From Flavobacteriia bacterium (GTDB taxonomy: Bacteria > Bacteroidota > Bacteroidia > Flavobacteriales > Flavobacteriaceae), in NCBI GenBank assembly GCA_003973375.1, contig QNYL01000290.1, positions 1 through 7,489 on the forward strand: 7,489 nt of DNA, read 5' to 3'. Positions 1 to 5,857 of the stretch are shown in pieces. The first letter of the stretch is position 1; each line of letters begins with the position of its first letter. The notes under the pieces are model-generated. The model did no database searches, was not told the origin of the DNA, and saw only the letters and a program-made list of their open reading frames with translations. Position numbers and translations under genes: made by a program.

Positions 1-149
1 ATAAAGTGCTTGATTTTTGAAAGATTAAGATTTTTGATGGATTTTTGTTTTTTTTATTGCAGTATATGCTTGTGTATTAGGCAAAATACAAAAAAGGAAA
101 AAGGCGCAAAAAGATAATTTTTTCAATTCGATGATTTTATAGACAGACA
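1..149. other. AT-rich stretch with no supportable gene
   Basis: This stretch lies downstream of the outer-membrane protein gene that ends at 150. It is dominated by A and T runs. The octamer GATTTTTG occurs three times (12-19, 29-36, 40-47), and there is a purine-rich segment around 86-113. One plus-strand frame is open from the window edge to a TAA at 115-117, but its translation is Cys- and Lys-rich low-complexity sequence with no recognisable motif. I see no GC-rich hairpin followed by a T run that would serve as a clear intrinsic terminator for the minus-strand gene. Confidence 0.6.
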
Positions 150-1013
150 CTAATTATTAAAGGTATAAACAACTCCTAGGTTAACAAAAACCATAGTATC
201 GTTATACTTATTTCCCGGATCCTCAGGAGCATCTAAACCATCAACTTTATCAGAAAAGAAATGCTGCCAACGTGAATCTAATACTAGATCAAAATATTCC
301 ATAGAATAACGTAGTCCGGCTCCAACTGATACACCAAATGTGCTGCCGGATTCATTAAAAATTGTTTGTTTATGATCAAGGCCATCAAAACTTTCAGGAT
401 CACCAGCACTCACATCATGTAAATACCATTTATCATACTTTCCAGTGTTAGCATTATCATAAACAACATAATTTTTCCAGTCATCACTACCTAATTTTGA
501 AGTAACTTCAGGGTCATACCAACTATAATGTACTCCTAAACTTAAATAAGGTGTAAAAGCTCTTTTATCTCTGTATGAAATTGTATAATCTTCTATATTA
601 AAGAAATAAAATTCTAGTTGGTTACCAAAATTAAACATCTTAATATCACCTCTCATAGCATCCCATTTCTCTCTTCGAATTGATCCTTCTGCAAAAGCTT
701 CTTTTTCATGTTTAATATTTGTGTTTTTTAAATAAAGTAATTCTGTCTTCAACATAAAATGCTTAGAAAAAAAAGTACTACCACTACGCCAATTATATTG
801 TTTTCCAAAAAATTTTAAATAGTGCACGATCCCGTATCCCATGGTTTGAGCATTTGCACTTGGAAAATCATATCTAATTCCAAAGTCGGTTTGAAACGAA
901 GTTACCCCAAACACAACACCCACCTCTGAACTCACGTCCAACTGAGAATAAGCCTTATTACCTATGGTTATTACTATAAAAAAGATGAGTATAATATGTA
1001 TATATTTCTTCAT
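150..1013 (-). CDS. Secreted outer-membrane beta-barrel-like protein, THC0290_0291-like
   Basis: A 287-residue protein of unknown function, probably in the outer membrane. Residues 1-23 form a classic Sec signal peptide: KK, then a hydrophobic core (IILIFFIVITI), with likely cleavage after AYS and before Gln24. The mature part has no long hydrophobic helix. It alternates polar and aromatic residues in strand-like segments (for example FTPYLSLGVHYSWY at 153-166, and MVFVNLGVVYTF at 274-285), as expected for a small beta-barrel ending in an aromatic-rich strand. Three segments resemble what I remember of the flavobacterial THC0290_0291 family: FQTDFGIRYDF (40-50), GIVHYLKF (61-68), and LDSRWQHFFSDKVDGL (245-260) followed by an N-K-x-N-D element. 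The family has no established role that I know of. The gene is preceded by a good promoter and separated by 74 bp from the upstream ATL gene, so it is probably transcribed alone. The start at 1013 gives a complete signal peptide. The barrel assignment is inference; the signal peptide is directly visible. Confidence 0.75.
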   Translation of the reverse strand: MKKYIHIILIFFIVITIGNKAYSQLDVSSEVGVVFGVTSFQTDFGIRYDFPSANAQTMGYGIVHYLKFFGKQYNWRSGSTFFSKHFMLKTELLYLKNTNIKHEKEAFAEGSIRREKWDAMRGDIKMFNFGNQLEFYFFNIEDYTISYRDKRAFTPYLSLGVHYSWYDPEVTSKLGSDDWKNYVVYDNANTGKYDKWYLHDVSAGDPESFDGLDHKQTIFNESGSTFGVSVGAGLRYSMEYFDLVLDSRWQHFFSDKVDGLDAPEDPGNKYNDTMVFVNLGVVYTFNN

Positions 1014-1034
1014 GCTATGTAATTCAATTAATTA

Positions 1035-1063
1035 CAAATATAAAAAGAAAAATAATTAATCAA
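1035..1063 (-). promoter_or_regulatory. Bacteroidota-type promoter for the outer-membrane protein gene
   Basis: On the minus strand a perfect TAnnTTTG box (TATATTTG, 1042-1035) is preceded by TTG (1063-1061) with an 18-base spacer. A second possible -33 element, TTTG, lies at 1068-1065 with a 22-base spacer. Transcription would start near 1029, leaving a leader of roughly 15 bases before the ATG at 1013. This matches the known -33/-7 consensus of Flavobacterium and Bacteroides primary sigma factors. AT-rich DNA makes chance matches likely, but the spacing and placement are good. Confidence 0.5.
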
Positions 1064-1087
1064 CCAAAATTGTGAAATAAAAATATT

Positions 1088-1414
1088 TTATTTGGTTTTC
1101 TCAGGATACCACAAATAGGCATCTAAATTTTGAATACAATTTTCTTGAATTGTAATTCCCTCATTTTCTAAAAGTTGCTTCATTAAATTTGTTCCATGAA
1201 AGTGATTTTTCCCGGTTAATAAACCTTTTCTATTGACTACTCTGTGTGCAGGAACAGTAGGATCATTTTTAGAATTATTCAAGGCCCAACCCACCATTCT
1301 TGCTGATCTGGGAGCACCTAAATATGTAGCAATTATACCGTAAGTTGTTACTTTACCATAAGGAATCTTTCTTACAACAGTATAAACCCTTTCGAAAAAA
1401 TTCAGATTATTCAT
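1088..1414 (-). CDS. MGMT-family alkyltransferase-like (ATL) protein, active-site Cys replaced by Ala
   Basis: A 108-residue protein matching the C-terminal DNA-binding domain of O6-methylguanine-DNA methyltransferases. It lacks the N-terminal domain, the usual size for ATL proteins. Visible motifs are IPYGKVTTYGIIA (17-29, with Tyr25 matching the base-flipping Tyr114 of human AGT), APRSARMVGWAL (34-45, with Arg39 at the position of the arginine finger Arg128), and VPAHRVV (54-60). In true methyltransferases the last motif is PCHRV; here the alkyl-acceptor Cys is Ala56 (GCA codon at 1249-1247), so the protein cannot perform suicidal dealkylation. Known ATL proteins bind O6-alkylguanine and flag it for nucleotide excision repair, and some have Ala at this site. 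That role is inferred by family. The gene begins 10 bp after the trmB stop and is probably the last gene of that operon. The start is an ATG at 1414-1412 with no Shine-Dalgarno sequence. Confidence 0.88.
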   Translation of the reverse strand: MNNLNFFERVYTVVRKIPYGKVTTYGIIATYLGAPRSARMVGWALNNSKNDPTVPAHRVVNRKGLLTGKNHFHGTNLMKQLLENEGITIQENCIQNLDAYLWYPEKTK

Positions 1415-1424
1415 CTGTCAATAT

Positions 1425-2096
1425 TTAAAAATTCATCTTAAACTTGACATAAGTAATTGGTTTATTCTGTTTAAGAAATTGCTTTTCATAGAAAGTTTGT
1501 ATTGATTTTACAATTTCCGGTGGACTAGAACTATTGTATATGTCGTGATGAGCATAAAGAACCTCATGTTTTCCGGAATGTAAAAACCCTAATAAATACC
1601 CATGTAGAAATTCGCTATCTGTTTTAAGATGAATCAAACCTTCTTTAGTAAGAATTTTCTGATATTTTCTTAAAAAATTTTCATTAATGAGTCTGTGTTT
1701 GGTTCTTTTATATTTAATCTGTGGATCGGGAAAAGTAATCCAAATCTCACTTACTTCTTCATTATCAAAACACAAATCCAACAGTTCTATCTGTGTTCTT
1801 AAAAAAAGTACATTATTCAATCCTTCTTCTAAAGCCGTTTTAGCACCTCGCCACATCCGGGCGCCTTTTATATCTATTCCTATAAAATTAATTTCGGGAT
1901 ATTTTCTGGCAAGAGCAAGTGTGTATTCTCCCTTGCCGCAACCCAGTTCCAGAATGATAGAATGATCGTTTTTAAAAACCGTATTCCATTTACCTTTATA
2001 AGGAAATCTTTCAAGAACCTCCTCTCTTGAAGGTTGAATCATATTAACAAATGATTCATTCTCTACAAATCTTTTGAGTTTATTCTTGCTCCCCAC
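1425..2096 (-). CDS. trmB: tRNA (guanine(46)-N7)-methyltransferase TrmB
   Basis: A 223-residue class I SAM-dependent methyltransferase that forms m7G at position 46 in the variable loop of tRNAs, in the cytoplasm. Diagnostic motifs are all present: SAM-binding motif I, ELGCGKGEYT (50-59); the acidic end of motif II, IGIDIKGAR (72-80); the TrmB signature TFPDPQIKYKRTKHRL (121-136); LKTDSEF (157-163); and the C-terminal TFYEKQF (201-207), which matches the conserved T-x-Y-E-x-x-F of the family. Length is normal. The chosen start is a GTG at 2096-2094, which places the flavobacterial N-terminus GSKNKLKRF directly after the initiator. An ATG overlaps it by one base (2098-2096) but is in a different frame. 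The gene starts 19 bp after the stop of the DUF6341-like gene and ends 10 bp before the ATL gene, so the three look co-transcribed. Confidence 0.95.
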   Translation of the reverse strand: MGSKNKLKRFVENESFVNMIQPSREEVLERFPYKGKWNTVFKNDHSIILELGCGKGEYTLALARKYPEINFIGIDIKGARMWRGAKTALEEGLNNVLFLRTQIELLDLCFDNEEVSEIWITFPDPQIKYKRTKHRLINENFLRKYQKILTKEGLIHLKTDSEFLHGYLLGFLHSGKHEVLYAHHDIYNSSSPPEIVKSIQTFYEKQFLKQNKPITYVKFKMNF

Positions 2097-2115
2097 ATTA
2101 ATTGTTTGAATATGT

Positions 2116-2319
2116 TTATTCTGTACCGGCTCTTTTAAAACTTTGTAACTTTATCAGCCAATAAAAAAATAAAAGTATTCCTGTACCTATAAGAACAATA
2201 CTTACTATATTTGACATCCACCAGCTTTCAAGAGCAATGGATCGTAATATATCATAAGGTGTAAACAAATATTTTGTAGTAAAATCTGCAATGGCTCGCC
2301 AGAAATTTAATGCTATCAT
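2116..2319 (-). CDS. Small single-helix membrane protein, DUF6341-like
   Basis: A 67-residue protein of unknown function. An amphipathic, aromatic N-terminal part (IALNFWRAIADFTTKYLFTPYDILRSIAL) is followed by ESWWMSNIV and one strong transmembrane helix (about 36-56, VSIVLIGTGILLFFYWLI). A short basic-polar tail, KLQSFKRAGTE, completes it. The pattern of a membrane-surface segment, a W-W-x-x-N-I-V junction and one helix ending in YWIKQL or YWLIKL resembles the flavobacterial family DUF6341, as I recall it. I chose the ATG at 2319-2317; a TTG seven codons upstream (2340) is open but less likely. It is the first gene of the probable operon with trmB and the ATL gene. It is divergent from the DUF6427-like membrane protein gene 133 bp away, and two uncharacterised membrane proteins facing each other suggest, but do not prove, a shared role. 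Confidence 0.75.
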   Translation of the reverse strand: MIALNFWRAIADFTTKYLFTPYDILRSIALESWWMSNIVSIVLIGTGILLFFYWLIKLQSFKRAGTE

Positions 2320-2354
2320 AAATTTTATTTTTAAAAACAAAAATAATTCTATGC

Positions 2355-2380
2355 TTGTAAAATAAAGTTTTTTACTTTCG
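2355..2380 (+). promoter_or_regulatory. Candidate promoter for the DUF6427-like gene
   Basis: On the plus strand TACTTTCG (2373-2380) matches the -7 consensus TAnnTTTG at five of six fixed positions, and TTG lies at 2355-2357. The 15-base spacer is shorter than usual for Bacteroidota, which weakens the call. Transcription would start near 2388, giving a leader of about 65 bases before the ATG at 2453. No ribosome binding site is visible, which is normal for this phylum. Confidence 0.35.
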
Positions 2381-2431
2381 TCAAATACTTATTTTACGGC
2401 AAAAAGTATTAATTATTGTTCAATGGATTCA

Positions 2432-2464
2432 CAAAAGTAAAAAAATATCAATATGATAGCCAAA
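2432..2464 (-). promoter_or_regulatory. Candidate promoter for the DUF6341-trmB-ATL operon
   Basis: On the minus strand a perfect -7 box TACTTTTG (2439-2432) is preceded by TTTG (2464-2461) with a 21-base spacer, a full match to the Bacteroidota consensus. The -33 element falls inside the first codons of the divergent DUF6427-like gene. Transcription would start near 2425 and give a leader of about 105 bases before the ATG at 2319. The start would lie upstream of the plus-strand start inferred near 2388, so the two divergent transcripts would overlap in antisense. Confidence 0.45.
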
Positions 2465-3379
2465 TTTTTTAACGAAACTAAACCTATAAACTTTCTGGTG
2501 TTGACCATTTTAAGTTTATTTGTTTTTATTTTGGCTGTTTTTTTACACTTTGACAGTGCGTTTAGCGCAAGATCTATTTTTAAAATATTTCTAAATCTTT
2601 TTCTTTTCTTACTCTTTTTGTTCTTTCATAATTTTATTATCAGGAAAAATTCATTAACAAAGAACAATTCTTATGCTTTGCTATTTTTTATTTTGCTGTT
2701 CGCCATGTTCCCGTATGCCGGAAATAATTACAAACTTCTGATAAGTAATTTCTTTATATTCTTTTCTATCAGAAGAATTTATAGTATACGTTCGGGTATT
2801 GCGGTAAAGAGTAAACTTTTTGACAGTGCTTTCTGGGTTGGAATTGCATTTCTTATCTACGACTGGAGTATTTTATTTCTTTTTTTTATTTACATCGCCA
2901 TCTTTGTGTTCAGAGAAATTAAATGGAATTATTTTTTTATTCCGGTAATTGGTTTTATTACACCGGTTTACTTGTATTATGTATATCTTCTGACTTTTGG
3001 AAAAGAAGCTCTATTTGAAAAATTATGGACTTTTAATACTGGTTTTGACTTTTCAAATTACAATCAGATCAGTTTATTATTACCTATTTCGATTGTGTTG
3101 GTTTTTATTATCTGGACTGTTTACCCTACATTATTAAATGCTTTTTATGGTAAGAAGAAACGAAGAAGTTCTTTTATTCTTTTACTTTATCATTTGGCAC
3201 TAACCATGGTAATTGCCATTATAGCTCCCCATAAAGACGGGTCAGAATTTCTATTCCTTTTCTTTCCGTTTTCAGTTTTAATGGCAAATTATCTGCAAAT
3301 AATAAAAGAATACTGGTTTAAAGAAACTGTGATCATACTTTTCTTTGTTCTTACCATTGTGGTTTTATCCTACTCCTAA
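2453..3379 (+). CDS. Phe-rich polytopic membrane protein, DUF6427-like
   Basis: A 308-residue integral membrane protein of unknown function, with roughly ten hydrophobic segments (about 12-32, 41-62, 73-88, 95-108, 124-153, 159-182, 206-228, 239-258, 264-282 and 290-307). There is no cleavable signal peptide. The soluble loops are short: a basic one at 105-122 (FSIRRIYSIRSGIAVKSK), a polar stretch at 184-206, and KKKRRSS at 234-240. Conserved-looking elements are the N-terminal KPINF (10-14), RRIYSIRS then KLFDSAFWVGIA (107-132), and HKDGSEFLFLFFP (260-272), which resemble what I recall of the flavobacterial family DUF6427. Phe makes up 51 of 308 residues, extreme even for a membrane protein in an AT-rich genome. 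The ATG at 2453 fits the family's typical M-I-x-x-x-F start. Its stop codon overlaps the stop of the convergent upp gene. No catalytic motif is recognisable, and I make no functional claim. Confidence 0.8.
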   Translation: MIAKFFNETKPINFLVLTILSLFVFILAVFLHFDSAFSARSIFKIFLNLFLFLLFLFFHNFIIRKNSLTKNNSYALLFFILLFAMFPYAGNNYKLLISNFFIFFSIRRIYSIRSGIAVKSKLFDSAFWVGIAFLIYDWSILFLFFIYIAIFVFREIKWNYFFIPVIGFITPVYLYYVYLLTFGKEALFEKLWTFNTGFDFSNYNQISLLLPISIVLVFIIWTVYPTLLNAFYGKKKRRSSFILLLYHLALTMVIAIIAPHKDGSEFLFLFFPFSVLMANYLQIIKEYWFKETVIILFFVLTIVVLSYS

Positions 3380-4026
3380 AGTTTTGGTCCGAAACAAAGG
3401 TCTCCGGCGTCTCCCAAACCGGGGACAATATAACCGTGTCTATTTAATTTCTGATCGACTGTTGCTACCCAAAGATGCGTATCTTCCGGAAAATAATCCT
3501 TGATAAAATCGATACCCTCCTGTGCAGCAATTACCGAAACCAAATGAATTTTATCGATATTTCCAAGCTTTTTCAAGATCTGATAAACTGCAACAAGCGA
3601 TTTTCCGGTAGCAAGCATAGGATCGGCCAAGATAAGCGTTTTACCTTCAAGTGATGGGGCTGCAAGATATTCAACTTTGATATCGAATTCATCCTCTGAT
3701 ATATGATGACGATAGGCTGAGATAAAAGCATTTTCAACAAAATCGAAATAATTCAATATTCCCTGATGCAGCGGAAGTCCGGCTCTTAGAACAGAACATA
3801 AAACTATTTTATCAGAGATCAGATTGATATTTTTCGTGCCTAAGGGGGTAATAACATCTTTTGAAGAAAAATGTAAGACTTTACTCAGTTCATAACTGAG
3901 TACCTCACCTATTCTTTCTATATTTCTTCTAAAACGTAAGGAATCCTTTTGTTTTTTAACGTCCCGGATCTCAGAGAGAAAATGCTTTAAGATCGTATTT
4001 TTTTGTCCGATATTGGCTACCTTCAA
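3376..4026 (-). CDS. upp: Uracil phosphoribosyltransferase
   Basis: A 216-residue cytosolic type I phosphoribosyltransferase that converts uracil and PRPP to UMP and pyrophosphate in pyrimidine salvage. The PRPP-binding loop is ADPMLATGKS (134-143), close to the standard DPMLATGGS but with Lys142 where E. coli has Gly. The uracil-binding C-terminal signature GYIVPGLGDAGD (198-209) is intact. LRAGLPLHQG (80-89) and SAYRH (103-107) match the substrate-binding core. The start is a TTG (4026-4024): it gives an N-terminus (KVANIGQKNTILKHFLSEIRD) that lines up without gaps with the usual flavobacterial start (M-I-I-H-N-L-S-E-x-N-S-V-L-x-H-F-L), and no in-frame ATG is nearby. It lies 39 bp downstream of the CLC gene on the same strand but has its own candidate promoter. 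Its TAG stop overlaps the TAA stop of the convergent DUF6427-like gene. Confidence 0.95.
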   Translation of the reverse strand: MKVANIGQKNTILKHFLSEIRDVKKQKDSLRFRRNIERIGEVLSYELSKVLHFSSKDVITPLGTKNINLISDKIVLCSVLRAGLPLHQGILNYFDFVENAFISAYRHHISEDEFDIKVEYLAAPSLEGKTLILADPMLATGKSLVAVYQILKKLGNIDKIHLVSVIAAQEGIDFIKDYFPEDTHLWVATVDQKLNRHGYIVPGLGDAGDLCFGPKL

Positions 4027-4029
4027 AAC

Positions 4030-4050
4030 TTATCTTTTTAACAAAGATAA
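4030..4050. repeat. Perfect 8-bp inverted repeat at the upp promoter
   Basis: TTATCTTT (4030-4037) and AAAGATAA (4043-4050) are perfect inverted copies separated by 5 bases. The right arm contains most of the minus-strand -7 box, and the element sits just upstream of the upp start. It could be an operator, a weak AU-only hairpin, or a chance palindrome in AT-rich DNA. It is not a convincing terminator for the upstream CLC gene because the stem has only one GC pair and no long T run follows. Confidence 0.4.
4042..4049 (-). promoter_or_regulatory. Candidate -7 box for upp
   Basis: TATCTTTG on the minus strand (4049-4042) is a perfect TAnnTTTG match within the 39 bp between the CLC stop and the upp start. 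Transcription would begin near 4036, about ten bases before the TTG start. I find no TTG or TTTG at the expected distance upstream, so this promoter is incomplete by consensus. upp could also be read through from the CLC gene. Confidence 0.35.
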
Positions 4051-4065
4051 TCAAAAGATTTCTTT

Positions 4066-5850
4066 TTATGAACTCACCTGAATCAACTTCCTTCTGTAAG
4101 CGGTAAGCAGTTTTGATTTTGAAATAAACCCATAATATTTCCCATCTTTAAGTACAGGAAGATTCCATGCAGAACTATCCTGAAATTTTTTCATTACCAC
4201 TTTCATATTGTCTTTCTCATAATTAATCACTTCAGGGGCATTATGCATATAATTTCGTACATAGGTAGTTTTATACATTTTTTTATCGAACATCACTGAC
4301 CTGATATCATCAAGCAGTACTATCCCGAGAAAATTATTCTCTTTATCCACTACCGGATAAATATTTCTTTGCGACTTCACAACTGCTTTTTTTAGCATTT
4401 TCCCTAATTTCATATTTGGTTTAACCGGTATAAAATTGGTTTCAATAATCTTGTTAAAATCCATCAAAGCTAAAACGGTCTGGTCTTTATCATGAGTAAT
4501 TAGTTCGCCCTTTTTAGCCAGTTCAGAAGCATATATATTGTACGGAATATATTTTTTAGTGATGATAAACGATATGGAAGAAACAATCATCAAGGGAACA
4601 AAAAGCTCATAACCTCCTGTAATTTCAGCAATTAAGAAGATTGCAGTTAACGGAGCCTGTAAAACTCCGGCCATCATTCCGGCCATTCCCACCAAAGCAA
4701 AGTTACTGGTAGATATACGGTGACCTGATACCCCGGAAAAGTTAATAATCGTGGCCAAAACATAACCCGATATGCTTCCTGTAAAAAGTGTTGGTGCAAA
4801 AACACCACCAATACCTCCGGCACCAAAAGTAATTGACATGGCTATTACTTTAAAAGTAACCAACAAAATCAGGAAGATAAGGATATTAGCAAATGTGCCG
4901 GCAGGAATATGAAAATAATTCATCGTTAACACTCCCTCATAATTATCTTTTAACAAGTTATTTACCACATCATAACCTTCCCCAAAAAGTGGAGGTAAAA
5001 AGTAAGCAATAACTCCTATCAGGATTCCTCCTAAAATTAATCTTTTAAAAGGATTTCCAAGTTTTTCAAAATAATCACTGATGAAAAAGTATGCTTTACT
5101 AAAATAAATAGAAGTTGTTGCAGAGGTGATTCCAAGAATTATAAAGAAGAAAAGATCATTCAGTTCAAATTTGTCTTGTAGCTGAAAGTGTAATAATACA
5201 TCATCACCCAAAAAGAAATAAGAGGTCAAAATGGCTGTAATCGAAGCAAGCAGTAAAGGAACCATCGAGGCCAAAGTAAGATCCAGACTAAATATCTCAA
5301 CAGCAAATACTATACCCGCAATAGGAGCCTTAAAAATTGACGACATCGCTCCGGCAGCAGCAGCACCGACCAATAAAGTTCTGGTGGTCTGATTTAAGTG
5401 TAATATTCTGGCAAAATTTGATCCTAAAGCCGATCCGGTAGCTACCGTAGGTCCTTCCAATCCAACAGACCCCCCAAAACCAACAGTTAATGGCGCCGTA
5501 ATCAAGGAAGCCCACATTTGGTGCTTGGGCATAATTCCTTTTAATTTCGAAATGGCATAAAGTGTTGAAGGAATCCCATGCCCGATTTCTTTTTTAAGTA
5601 TATATCTGATAAAGATTAATACCAAAAATAAACCAATAATCGGGAAAACAAAGTAAAAAGTATGGTGAATCTCCTTAATAAATTCACCTTCAAGTAAATG
5701 CTGAATAAGATGGGTAAGATTTTTTAATATAACTGCTCCTAAACCTGCCAGTAATCCAATGATTGCACTTGCCGTATTAACAAATAAATTATTAGAAACA
5801 TATTTATACCGCCATTTTATAAATTTAGCGATAATCTTTTTCTTCTTCAT
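4066..5850 (-). CDS. CLC-family chloride channel or exchanger with C-terminal CBS pair
   Basis: A 594-residue inner-membrane protein of the voltage-gated chloride channel (CLC) family, which moves Cl- or other anions, in many bacteria in exchange for protons. Family motifs occur in order: GHGIP (90-94), GGSVGLEGP (126-134) with the gating glutamate Glu132 (E. coli Glu148), GAAAAGAMSSIFKAPIAGIVFAVE (162-185), GIGGVFAP (346-353), GMAGMMAGVLQAPLTAIFLIAEITGGYEL (388-416), and the anion-coordinating tyrosine Tyr440 (E. coli Tyr445). Two canonical residues differ: the central Ser of GSGIP is His91, and the internal proton glutamate (E. coli Glu203) is Ile186, next to a retained Glu185. After the membrane domain, about 465-590 forms two CBS repeats (around 470-522 and 530-588), which in relatives bind adenine nucleotides and regulate gating. 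The ATG at 5850-5848 lies 7 bp after the permease stop, so the two are probably co-transcribed. Whether it is a channel or an exchanger cannot be told from the sequence. Confidence 0.93.
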   Translation of the reverse strand: MKKKKIIAKFIKWRYKYVSNNLFVNTASAIIGLLAGLGAVILKNLTHLIQHLLEGEFIKEIHHTFYFVFPIIGLFLVLIFIRYILKKEIGHGIPSTLYAISKLKGIMPKHQMWASLITAPLTVGFGGSVGLEGPTVATGSALGSNFARILHLNQTTRTLLVGAAAAGAMSSIFKAPIAGIVFAVEIFSLDLTLASMVPLLLASITAILTSYFFLGDDVLLHFQLQDKFELNDLFFFIILGITSATTSIYFSKAYFFISDYFEKLGNPFKRLILGGILIGVIAYFLPPLFGEGYDVVNNLLKDNYEGVLTMNYFHIPAGTFANILIFLILLVTFKVIAMSITFGAGGIGGVFAPTLFTGSISGYVLATIINFSGVSGHRISTSNFALVGMAGMMAGVLQAPLTAIFLIAEITGGYELFVPLMIVSSISFIITKKYIPYNIYASELAKKGELITHDKDQTVLALMDFNKIIETNFIPVKPNMKLGKMLKKAVVKSQRNIYPVVDKENNFLGIVLLDDIRSVMFDKKMYKTTYVRNYMHNAPEVINYEKDNMKVVMKKFQDSSAWNLPVLKDGKYYGFISKSKLLTAYRRKLIQVSS

Positions 5851-5857
5851 CTTAAAA

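Noticed and set aside
1..117. Plus-strand frame open from the window edge to TAA at 115-117
   Set aside because: The translation is short, Cys- and Lys-rich low-complexity sequence with no motif. It cannot be distinguished from chance without upstream sequence.
1687..1965. 92-codon plus-strand open frame
   Set aside because: It lies entirely antisense to trmB, whose motifs are unambiguous, and it has no promoter or recognisable protein features.
2317..2340. TTG start at 2340 for the small membrane protein, seven codons upstream of the chosen ATG
   Set aside because: The ATG at 2319 gives a more natural N-terminus and length for the family. The added MFLKIKF has no support.
2338..2345. Minus-strand TATTTTTG as the promoter box for the DUF6341 operon
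   Set aside because: It fits TAnnTTTG but lies in an A/T homopolymer-like tract, with no TTG or TTTG at proper spacing. The 2432-2464 pair is better.
3400..3426. 8-bp hairpin (GTCTCCGG with CCGGGGAC, 11-base loop) inside the 3' end of upp as a terminator for the DUF6427-like gene
   Set aside because: It has one G-U pair, no T run after it, and lies in codons for the invariant GLGDAGD motif, so protein constraint explains it.
5330..5515. 61-codon minus-strand open frame with Cys- and Gly-rich translation
   Set aside because: It is an alternative frame of the CLC gene across its conserved GLEGP and GAAAAG region.
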